From: Parvibaculum indicum
GTDB lineage: Bacteria; Pseudomonadota; Alphaproteobacteria; Parvibaculales; Parvibaculaceae
Length of the DNA: 64,000 bases
Direction of reading: 5' to 3'
Assembly: GCF_011762095.1 (NCBI RefSeq)
Contig: NZ_JAASQO010000007.1
Location: 1 to 64,000 of the forward strand
Below the pieces are notes generated by a model. The model was not told where the DNA came from and did no database searches. It was given only the letters and a program-made list of their open reading frames with translations. Position numbers and translations under genes: made by a program. Positions within the stretch are counted from its first letter, which is position 1, and the number at the start of each line of letters is the position of its first letter. Shown in pieces: positions 8,299-15,734 of the stretch.

Positions 8299-8673
8299 TC
8301 AGCTCTTGAGCCAGGGCTCCACCGAAACGATGCGATAGGTGCGCGTCTCGCCGTCATCTTCCTTCACCGACAGATATTCGCCGGTCTGAATCTGGTGGCG
8401 GTCCAGCTTGAAGAAGGGCTCGTCGCCTTCGGGCGTGGCGGCATCGTAATCGATCACCCAGCCGCGTCCGATATGGCGCAGCAGGCCGCGCTGGTCGTCT
8501 TCGCCTTCGCTGAAATGACGCACGACGCAATCCTTGGAATGGGACTTCCAGGCCTCGGGATCGAGCTTCATGTCGCCGTCGAGCGGCACGACGAAATCAT
8601 AGCCATGCGCGGCGGAGCCTTCGGGAAATTCATCGGTGCGCGCGAGCGACATGTGAACGCGATAAAGGGTCAT
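8299..8673 (-). CDS. Conserved hypothetical protein
   Basis: The 124-residue soluble protein (MTLYRVHMSLARTDEFPEGS start, SVEPWLKS end) has no domain I can name. It is acidic and contains repeated aromatic/charged stretches such as HFSEGEDDQRGLLRH and DEPFFKLDRHQIQTGEYL. Codon use matches its neighbours. I recall similar proteins in Alphaproteobacteria, but no function. It lies 83 bases downstream of the usp genes on the same strand and may be the last gene of that operon. Confidence 0.75.
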   Translation of the reverse strand: MTLYRVHMSLARTDEFPEGSAAHGYDFVVPLDGDMKLDPEAWKSHSKDCVVRHFSEGEDDQRGLLRHIGRGWVIDYDAATPEGDEPFFKLDRHQIQTGEYLSVKEDDGETRTYRIVSVEPWLKS

Positions 8674-8756
8674 GTCTTCCTGGATCCTGTTTCTTGGTTT
8701 ACCGCAGCCGGGCCGCTAGCGGGGCCGGCTGTTTGTCGATGATCGGTTGCGTATCG

Positions 8757-9617
8757 TCAGTGGGCCATCAGCACGGGCAGCGTCGCATGGGCGCGAATGT
8801 GCTGCGTGGCGCCGCCCATGAAGAACTCGCGAAGACGGCTATGGCCATACCCGCCCATGACGAGCAGATCGACCTTGGCGGCTTCGGCTTCGGCCAGCAG
8901 GATTTCGCCCACGGCGCGTTCCTTCCGCTCGACCTTTTTGATTTCGACGTCGACGCCGTGAAGTTTCAGATAATCGGAAAGGAATTCGCCGCTCACCGGC
9001 TCATGGTCGCCTTCGGCCACGCAGATGACGGTGACGCTCTTTGCCTTGGCAAGGAAGGGCAGCGCGCCCGTCACCGCGTGCGCGGCTTCGACGCTGCGGT
9101 CCCATCCGACCGCCACCGAGCCGCCGACCGGCTCCCATGATTTGCGCGGCGCGATCAGCACGGGCCGTCCGCCGCTCATCATGGCCGCTTCGAGAGCGGT
9201 GCCGCCGGCGCCGCCGAATTCGTCGGTATCCCCGAAAATGATGAGATCGGCGAGGCGGCTGTGCCGCGCCACAACCTCGTCGCGGCGGCCCGTCACATCG
9301 AGAAAGCGCACCGAGGGAAGCGTGAAGTCGCCCTTCTCCACCACCGGCAGGCCGGCCTTCTCCGCGGCTTCCTTCAGCCCCGCCAGCGCCTGGGCGGCGG
9401 CCTGGTCCGCGCCCTGTTTGGCCGCGGTCAGAAGATCTTCGATGACCTGGCCCGACACGCCGTCGCCGAGATAGGGCAGCGCGTCGGCCGGGTCGGGCCG
9501 CGAGAACAGGCCGACAAGCTGCGCGCCGAAATCGCGTGTCACGGCCAGTGCCGTTGCCAGCACTTCCCCGTCGGACGACGTTCCGGAAAGCGGAACCAGA
9601 ATCTTGCGCACAGACAT
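8757..9617 (-). CDS. Universal stress protein, tandem UspA domains
   Basis: The 286-residue protein has two UspA domains. The N-terminal one (KILVPLSGTSSDGEVLATAL) lacks a clear nucleotide-binding loop. The C-terminal one ends with LLVMGGYGHSRLREFFMGG, the G-2X-G-9X-G ATP-binding motif of UspA/UspFG proteins. The start at 9617 (MSVRKIL) is supported by a purine-rich AAGGAGAAAG just upstream; the frame stays open for another 185 codons but only as out-of-frame overlap with the next gene. It sits 10 bases after a second usp gene and downstream of a Lon-like protease. Confidence 0.87.
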   Translation of the reverse strand: MSVRKILVPLSGTSSDGEVLATALAVTRDFGAQLVGLFSRPDPADALPYLGDGVSGQVIEDLLTAAKQGADQAAAQALAGLKEAAEKAGLPVVEKGDFTLPSVRFLDVTGRRDEVVARHSRLADLIIFGDTDEFGGAGGTALEAAMMSGGRPVLIAPRKSWEPVGGSVAVGWDRSVEAAHAVTGALPFLAKAKSVTVICVAEGDHEPVSGEFLSDYLKLHGVDVEIKKVERKERAVGEILLAEAEAAKVDLLVMGGYGHSRLREFFMGGATQHIRAHATLPVLMAH

Positions 9618-9627
9618 TTCTTTCTCC

Positions 9628-10497
9628 TTATTCGTCCGTCTTGAGGTCGGGGACATTCGTCCGCTCGGACCCGAGAAGCAGAACCGGGCAGCCCGCCGCC
9701 ATGGAGAGCCGTGCCGCGTCCTCATCATTACCCAGCCAGCCGGCATTTGCCACCAGCAGTCCCACGCCGGCGCGATGCGCCGCTTCGGCAATATCGGCCG
9801 CCGAGGCCCCACGCGCGCGAACGCGCTGAAAACTCGACCCGAGGCGCCGCGCCAGCGCTTCGGCGAAGGCGGTGCAGCTTTCGCCCAGGCTGGAGCCCTC
9901 GTCAATGGCGACGACGGGTCGGCCCGGCTTGACCGCCTGGACCGCGCTTTGAGGCGGCACCGCGCCCTTGAGCCCGGCGCGCTTTGCGACCAGCAGCACG
10001 TCGGCGCGCGCTTCCCTGGTCGCGGAAAACACCGCCCGGCCGACCTCGCGGGGCGAGACGCCCGGCGCGCGGATGACCAGCGTGTCCTCATGCCGCGCGG
10101 CGGCGGCAAGCGAGCGCAAGGGGCGTCCGCGCCGCACATCGAAACTCCACTCCACATGCGCTTCGTCGGCAATGCGCGAAAGGACGCGGCGGGCGCTTTC
10201 GGCCTGGGCGCGCATGGCGCGCAGCATACGCTCGGTATCGACGGGGCTCACCTGCCCGGAAAAGGAAACCTCGCGCGCGAAAGGAAGCCCGGCGAGATTG
10301 AGCAGGTCTTCGTCTTCCACGAAGACGCCGCTCAGCCGCGCATCGACCGAGGCCGCCAGCCGGGCGGCGAGCGAGAGCGTTTCGCGCGCCACGATCGACG
10401 TATCGAGGCCGATCACGATACGCGGCTTCTCCGCTCCGCCCTCGCCGGTCGCGGCGGGGCTTGCGCCTTTCAGCTTCTCCTCGCCATTGTCATTCAT
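9628..10497 (-). CDS. Universal stress protein-like, degenerate nucleotide motif
   Basis: This 289-residue paralogue starts with a polar 25-residue extension, then IVIGLDTSIVARETLSLAAR, a typical first UspA strand and helix. Two domains are apparent, but neither ends in the G-2X-G-9X-G loop, so ATP binding is doubtful. It lies between the Lon-like gene (44 bases upstream) and a second usp gene (10 bases downstream), all leftward, which points to one operon. A role as a regulatory or adaptor protein for the protease is only a guess from context. Confidence 0.72.
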   Translation of the reverse strand: MNDNGEEKLKGASPAATGEGGAEKPRIVIGLDTSIVARETLSLAARLAASVDARLSGVFVEDEDLLNLAGLPFAREVSFSGQVSPVDTERMLRAMRAQAESARRVLSRIADEAHVEWSFDVRRGRPLRSLAAAARHEDTLVIRAPGVSPREVGRAVFSATREARADVLLVAKRAGLKGAVPPQSAVQAVKPGRPVVAIDEGSSLGESCTAFAEALARRLGSSFQRVRARGASAADIAEAAHRAGVGLLVANAGWLGNDEDAARLSMAAGCPVLLLGSERTNVPDLKTDE

Positions 10498-10541
10498 GGC
10501 TTTCGGCTCCGCTCGCCTGCGGCGTTCTCCACGGCCATAGC

Positions 10542-13067
10542 TCAGCGCTTCCTGTCGCCATTGCCGTCGATGCCTTCGCTGGCAAAGCGGCGCTGGTTTT
10601 CGGCAAAGGCGGCAAGGCGCTCCTCGGTGCGGGCGAAGATCGAGCCTTTCGGAAAATGGCCGTCCTCGCCGCGTTCGCCCGCGGGCGCGCCCATCAGAAG
10701 TTCTACGCCCTCTTCGATATGCTCGACAGGATAAATCGCAAACATGCCGCGCTCGACCGCGTCCACAACGTCCTGGCGCAGCATGAGATGCTTCACATTG
10801 GCGGCGGGGATGAGCACCCCCTGGTCGCCGGTAAGGCCGCGCCGCATGCAGATGTCGAAAAAGCCTTCGATCTTGTCGTTAACGCCGCCAATGGCCTGCA
10901 CTTCGCCGAGCTGGTTGACCGAGCCCGTCACCGCGAAGCCTTGCGAGATGGGCGCTTCGGCCAGCGCGGAGATCAGCGCATAGAGTTCGGCGGAAGAGGC
11001 GCTGTCGCCGTCCACGCCGCCATAGGATTGCTCGAAGACGATGCTGGCGCTCATGGAAAGCGGCACGGCGGGCAGGAACTGGCCGGAAATATAGCCCGAC
11101 AGGATAAGCACGCCCTTGGAATGGATCGGCCCGCCGAGATGGACCTCGCGCTCGATATCCACCACGCGCGAGGCGCCGAGCCCCATGCGCACGCGCGCGG
11201 TAATGCGGCTCGGGCGGCCGAAGGTGACGCTGCCCATGGAGAGGATCGACAGGCCGTTCACCTGGCCGATCGCCTCGCCCTCCGTCTCGATCATCACGAT
11301 CTCGCGGGTGATCATTTCAAGCGAGCGCTCGCGCATCCGGTCGGCCCGGCCGATCTGCGCTTCCACCGCGGCGTCTATATGGCTTGCCGACAGCGCCGTC
11401 GCCCCTTCCTCGCGCGCCAGATAGTCGGCCTCGCGCATCAGGTCGGCAATCGGGCGCATCACCGTGCTCAGCTTTTCGGCATCCTCCACGATCCGCGATG
11501 AGCGTTCGATCATTCGTCCGACGGCGGAGCGGTCGAGCGGCAGCAGCTCCTCCGCTTTCGCGGCGGCGGCGAGATGGCGCGCATAGAGCAGGTCGTTGTC
11601 GTCGCCCCGGTCGATCTCGTCCTCGAAATCGGCAGCGACCTTGAAAAGCTCCGCGAATTCGGGATCGGCATTGGACAGCACGTAATAGAGATAGCGGTCG
11701 CCGAGCAGGATGACCTTGAGGTCGAGCGGGATCGGATCGGGCTCGAGCGTGACGGTGCTGATGAGGCTCATGAACTCGCCAGGGGATTCGATCAGCACCT
11801 TGTGACGGCGCAGCGCGCGCTTCAGCGCTTCCCAGGCCAGCGGTTCGCGCAGCAGCTTCAGCGCGTCGATCAGCAGATAGCCGCCATTAGCGCGATGCAG
11901 CGAGCCGCCCTTGACCAGCATGAAGTCGGTCACCAGCGCGCCCATTTGCGGCATGTGCTCCACACGGCCGACGAGATTGGCAAGCGTCGGATGATCCTCA
12001 TAGACCACGGGCGCGCCGCCGCCGATGATCTTCTTTTCGTCGCGCTCCTCCGGCGGCGGGACGGGCGTCGCGTCGTCGTCATCGCCGTCGGTATTGCTGA
12101 CCAGCACATTTACCTGATAGCGGCGGAACGGATCGCCGCCGCCGCCGAAATTCGAGCTTTGCCCCTGCGACATGGCCTGCAGCGCCGCCATGAGCTGTTG
12201 CTGCTGGGGCTGTTCGTCGCCGCCGGCAAAGATGCCGAAATTTTCGACGATGTCCTGCGCCACGTCGTCGAGCCACGAGACCGCGGCGGGCACGCCCTGG
12301 AACAGCGAGCGGATCTGCTCCATGGCGCGGGCCACGGCGCGCTCGGCCACTTCCTCATTCAGCTCGCGCACACGCGCATGATGTTCCTTCTGCCAGCCGG
12401 GAATATGTTCCAGCGTTTCGGCCAGTTCCTCCTGCAGGGCCTGGATGATCTGTTCGATACGCTTGCGCTCTTCCTCGGGCAGCTTGTTAAACTCGTCCGG
12501 CTTCACCACTTCGCCGTCATGCATCGGCGCCAGCGCAAAACCCTGCGGCGTCCGCAGCAAGGCGATGCCCTGCGCCTCGGCCTTTTCGCGCAATTCCTCG
12601 AAGGCGTGTTCCTGGCGTTCCTGCAATTCCTCGTCGATGGTCTGCCGGCGGTTCTGGTACTCCTCGCTTTCCACGATGGAGGGAACGGTCACCTTCAGAT
12701 CGTCCACGAGCTGGTCCATCGCCTCGCTGAGGCGCGGTCCCTGCCCCGCGGCCAGTTCCAGCGCGACGGGCTTGTTCGGCGTGTTGAAATTATTCACATA
12801 GACCCAGTCGGAGGGGGCCTTCTGGTTCGGCACGATCCCCTTCAGGTAACGCAGCACCGTTTCATGCTTGCCCGCGCCGTCCGGGCCCAGCACGAAAAGA
12901 TTGTAGCCGTAGCGGCGAATGCCGGTGCCGAATTTGAGCGCTTCCAGCACACGCTCCTGGCCGACCAGCGTATCGGGCTCGTCCAGTTCGTCCGTGGTCG
13001 TGAAATCGAATTGCGTCGTATCGCAGGCGCGGTACAGCAGTTCGGAAGGAACAGGATCGACTGACAT
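10542..13067 (-). CDS. Lon-related ATP-dependent protease (LonB/YcbZ-like)
   Basis: The 841-residue protein has an N-terminal AAA+ module with a degenerate P-loop (GPDGAGKH at 61-68, histidine where Thr/Ser is usual), a long coiled-coil insert (about 125-260), and a C-terminal Lon protease domain. The Ser-Lys dyad is present: S689 in VDGDSASS and K732 in GGVNDKIEGF, with the 43-residue spacing of classical Lon. This is the membrane-free Lon-related family (COG1067). The start at 13067 (MSVDPVPSE) has an AGAGGG ribosome site. It heads an operon with two universal stress genes. Confidence 0.88.
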   Translation of the reverse strand: MSVDPVPSELLYRACDTTQFDFTTTDELDEPDTLVGQERVLEALKFGTGIRRYGYNLFVLGPDGAGKHETVLRYLKGIVPNQKAPSDWVYVNNFNTPNKPVALELAAGQGPRLSEAMDQLVDDLKVTVPSIVESEEYQNRRQTIDEELQERQEHAFEELREKAEAQGIALLRTPQGFALAPMHDGEVVKPDEFNKLPEEERKRIEQIIQALQEELAETLEHIPGWQKEHHARVRELNEEVAERAVARAMEQIRSLFQGVPAAVSWLDDVAQDIVENFGIFAGGDEQPQQQQLMAALQAMSQGQSSNFGGGGDPFRRYQVNVLVSNTDGDDDDATPVPPPEERDEKKIIGGGAPVVYEDHPTLANLVGRVEHMPQMGALVTDFMLVKGGSLHRANGGYLLIDALKLLREPLAWEALKRALRRHKVLIESPGEFMSLISTVTLEPDPIPLDLKVILLGDRYLYYVLSNADPEFAELFKVAADFEDEIDRGDDNDLLYARHLAAAAKAEELLPLDRSAVGRMIERSSRIVEDAEKLSTVMRPIADLMREADYLAREEGATALSASHIDAAVEAQIGRADRMRERSLEMITREIVMIETEGEAIGQVNGLSILSMGSVTFGRPSRITARVRMGLGASRVVDIEREVHLGGPIHSKGVLILSGYISGQFLPAVPLSMSASIVFEQSYGGVDGDSASSAELYALISALAEAPISQGFAVTGSVNQLGEVQAIGGVNDKIEGFFDICMRRGLTGDQGVLIPAANVKHLMLRQDVVDAVERGMFAIYPVEHIEEGVELLMGAPAGERGEDGHFPKGSIFARTEERLAAFAENQRRFASEGIDGNGDRKR

Positions 13068-13257
13068 GGGCCCTCTTGCGTGGTTGACGTCTTGTTCTTT
13101 TTCTTCTTTGCGTCCCGCTCTGCCGAACAGTCTAAAACCCGTGCCAGCCATCGCCAAACCGTCTATCTGCCCCGAAATGGCCTACCGCCATCGACAGGGA
13201 CCGGGGCGATGTCTAATTTCGCCTCTCCCCGCCACCGAATGTGCGAATACTCACCAT

Positions 13258-13890
13258 ATGCCTGCTCCGAAACAATCCGGCAAAACCCCTAGTTCGGTCT
13301 CCGCGTCCGCCCCGGACGCGCCGCGCGCCTGGCAGCGCATGCTGAGCGGGCGCCGCCTCGATCTCATCGACCCTTCGCCGCTCGACATCGAGATCGAGGA
13401 CATCGCCCACGGGCTCGCCCGCGTGGCGCGGTGGAACGGGCAGACGACGGGCGATCATGCCTTTTCGGTCGCAGAGCATAGCGTCGTGGTGGACGATCTC
13501 TGCCTGCGCTTCCGGCCGGGCTGGCCCAGAAAATGGCGGCTCGCCGCGCTGCTGCATGATGCGCCGGAATATGTGATCGGCGACATGATCAGCCCCTTCA
13601 AGGCCGCGCTCGGTCTCGACTACAAGGCCTTCGAGCATCGGCTGGAGGCGGCGATCCATCGGCGTTTCGGCCTGCCCGCGGAGCTGCCCAAAACGGTGGA
13701 AGAAACCATCAAGCGGGCGGACCGGGCCTGCGCCTTTTTCGAGGCGACCCAGATCGCCGGTTTCGAGGACGAGGAGGCCGCGCGCATTTTCGGGCGGCCC
13801 CGCAACGTGACCCCGATCCGGCTGAAGCCCCTGCCCGCCAGGGAGGCCCAGGCGCTCTTTCTGAAGCGCTTTCGGGCGCTTGAGGGCTGA
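13258..13890 (+). CDS. HD-domain phosphohydrolase (YfbR-like)
   Basis: The 210-residue protein shows an HD-superfamily metal site: H in AEHSVVV, then LAALLHDAPEYVIGDMISPF, which matches the YfbR/5'-deoxynucleotidase type of HD domain. Such enzymes dephosphorylate deoxynucleoside monophosphates, but the substrate here is inferred. The start at ATG 13258 gives a short, poorly conserved N-terminal segment of about 30 residues before homology begins. The gene is divergent from the Lon-like protease with a 190-base intergenic region that shows no other obvious feature. Confidence 0.82.
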   Translation: MPAPKQSGKTPSSVSASAPDAPRAWQRMLSGRRLDLIDPSPLDIEIEDIAHGLARVARWNGQTTGDHAFSVAEHSVVVDDLCLRFRPGWPRKWRLAALLHDAPEYVIGDMISPFKAALGLDYKAFEHRLEAAIHRRFGLPAELPKTVEETIKRADRACAFFEATQIAGFEDEEAARIFGRPRNVTPIRLKPLPAREAQALFLKRFRALEG

Positions 13891-14027
13891 TCCCCGCGCA
13901 GACCGACGCAAAATCGCATCATCGCCTTCACGCAGATGTACCAGAATCTGCTAAGCTTATGCTTCGTAAGGAATTTGCCCCTTCTTTGAACATTCCGGTG
14001 ATAACCGGAGCGGAGACCGGTCCCGTG

Positions 14028-14564
14028 ATGATCTATGTGAGCCCGCTCAGCGCCGTCCATGACGCGATCCGCGAGCACGAACCGTCGCATCTGGTGAGCC
14101 TGCTCGACCCGGAGACCATGATCGAGACGCCCGAGGGCTTCGACCCGGCGCGGCATCTGCGCATCGGCGTCAACGACATCGCCGAGCCGATCGACGAACT
14201 GGTCCCGCCGACGCAAGCCCATGTCGCCGACCTCATCGCCTTCATTCGCGGCTGGGACGAGGCCCGGCGCGACGGCGGGCCGGCGCCGCTGCTGCTTCAT
14301 TGCTGGGCAGGCATCAGCCGCTCCACCGCGGCCGCCTTCATCGCGCTATGCGTCTTGAACGAGGACCAGTCGGAAACCTTTCTCGCCCGCCAGATCCGCG
14401 ACAGCGCGCCCCATGCCCATCCCAACCGGCTGATGGTGACGCTCGCCGACGACGTGCTTGGCCGCGAAGGCCGCATGGTCGCGGCGGTGGATGCGCTGGG
14501 TCCGGGAAAGGCCGCCTGGGAAGGCATGCTGTTCGGCCTCCCCGTCCGGCTCGAGGAGGGCTGA
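14028..14564 (+). CDS. Tyrosine/dual-specificity phosphatase-like protein
   Basis: The 178-residue protein carries the Cys-based phosphatase loop HCWAGISRSTA (C-X5-R) near residue 90 and an upstream aspartate region (RIGVNDIAE). This is the small bacterial DSP-like family common in Alphaproteobacteria; the substrate is unknown. I chose ATG 14028 (MIYVSPLSAV), where homology starts; an ATG at 13959 would add 23 residues. The gene ends 5 bases before nadQ, suggesting cotranscription. Confidence 0.78.
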   Translation: MIYVSPLSAVHDAIREHEPSHLVSLLDPETMIETPEGFDPARHLRIGVNDIAEPIDELVPPTQAHVADLIAFIRGWDEARRDGGPAPLLLHCWAGISRSTAAAFIALCVLNEDQSETFLARQIRDSAPHAHPNRLMVTLADDVLGREGRMVAAVDALGPGKAAWEGMLFGLPVRLEEG

Positions 14565-14569
14565 TCTCC

Positions 14570-15661
14570 ATGGCGCCCGGAAAAGACGCCGCCGGCGATC
14601 AGACCCCCTTCACCTCGCCCCCCGGCCAGGAAGCGGCGAGCCCGGCCGGCAAGGCGGTGGTGATCGGCCTCAACGCCGCCATCGTCACCGTCTCCGAAGA
14701 CCAGCCGAAAATTCTCGTCGTGCCGCACGACCAGACCTCGCATGACGGAGAAGACGCGACCGACGCCACGCAATGGGATGCGCTGCCCTTCGGTCCCTTC
14801 GATCCGCTGGAACATCGCACGCTGGAAATCGGCCTGCGCTCCTGGGTGCGCGAGCAGACGCATCTTTCGCTCGGCTATGTGGAACAGCTCTACACCTTCG
14901 GCGACCGCGGCCGTCATGCGCGCGAGGTGCGCACCCCGAACGGCCATGTGGTGTCGGTCGGCTATCTCGCGCTCACCCGCACGCATGACGGCGAGCTTTA
15001 CGGCGCGGCATGGCGTGACTGGTATCAGTATTTCCCGTGGGAGGACTGGCGCGAGGGCAAGCCGCCCATCGTCGACGAGCTGATCGTGCCCTATCTGCGC
15101 GACTGGGCGGCCAAGCAGTCCGACGCCTCGCCGGAAGAGATGACCCGCGGCAAGCGGCGCGACCGGCTGCGGCTTTGTTTCGGCGTCGACGGCGTCGCCT
15201 GGGACGACGAAAAAGTGCTGGAACGCTACGAGCTTCTTTACGAAGCGGGGCTCGTGCAGGAAGCCGCGCGCGACGGACGCGCCAGCGCCGTCGCACTGGG
15301 CGAGCGCCGGCCCGTGATCGGCCGCCCCATGCAGTTCGACCATCGCCGCATCCTCGCCACCGCGATGAGCCGGCTGCGCGCCAAGATCAAATACCGCCCC
15401 GTCGTGTTCGAGCTGATGGCCTCGACCTTCACGCTCTACGAATTGCAACGCACGGTGGAAGCGCTGATCGGGCTGCATGTCCACAAGCAGAATTTCCGCC
15501 GGCTGGTGGAAAAGGGCGGCATGGTGGAACGCACGGGCCGCGTCTCCACCCGCACCGGCGGACGGCCCGCCGAACAGTTCCGTTTCCGCCGCGAGGTGCT
15601 GAACGAGCGCCCTGCCCCCGGTCTCAAACTCGCCCCCTCCCGCAGCCGCGCCAACAGCTGA
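14570..15661 (+). CDS. nadQ: NadQ-type regulator of NAD biosynthesis (Nudix-like plus winged helix)
   Basis: The 363-residue protein has an N-terminal Nudix-like sensor region (VVIGLNAAIVTVSEDQPKIL through LGYVEQLYTFGDRGR, about 30-210). It lacks an intact GX5EX7REUXEEXGU box, as expected for a regulator rather than a hydrolase. The C-terminal winged-helix part follows (FTLYELQRTVEALIG, then RRLVEKGGMVERTGR, GGRPAEQFRFRREV). This matches the COG4111 family called NadQ, predicted to repress nadABC in Alphaproteobacteria. nadABC lies 3 kb downstream with two matched inverted repeats at its promoter. NrtR is the nearest alternative family. Confidence 0.8.
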   Translation: MAPGKDAAGDQTPFTSPPGQEAASPAGKAVVIGLNAAIVTVSEDQPKILVVPHDQTSHDGEDATDATQWDALPFGPFDPLEHRTLEIGLRSWVREQTHLSLGYVEQLYTFGDRGRHAREVRTPNGHVVSVGYLALTRTHDGELYGAAWRDWYQYFPWEDWREGKPPIVDELIVPYLRDWAAKQSDASPEEMTRGKRRDRLRLCFGVDGVAWDDEKVLERYELLYEAGLVQEAARDGRASAVALGERRPVIGRPMQFDHRRILATAMSRLRAKIKYRPVVFELMASTFTLYELQRTVEALIGLHVHKQNFRRLVEKGGMVERTGRVSTRTGGRPAEQFRFRREVLNERPAPGLKLAPSRSRANS

Positions 15662-15734
15662 CACGAATCGGCAGACCGGCCCGCCCCATCTGCGCTACCC
15701 TCCCTGCCGATAATTCGCGCGAGGGGAGAGTTCG

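Noticed and set aside
8757-10172. A long in-frame extension of the first universal stress protein (185 extra codons)
   Set aside because: The extension is an out-of-frame reading of the neighbouring usp gene; a Shine-Dalgarno site and homology place the start at 9617.
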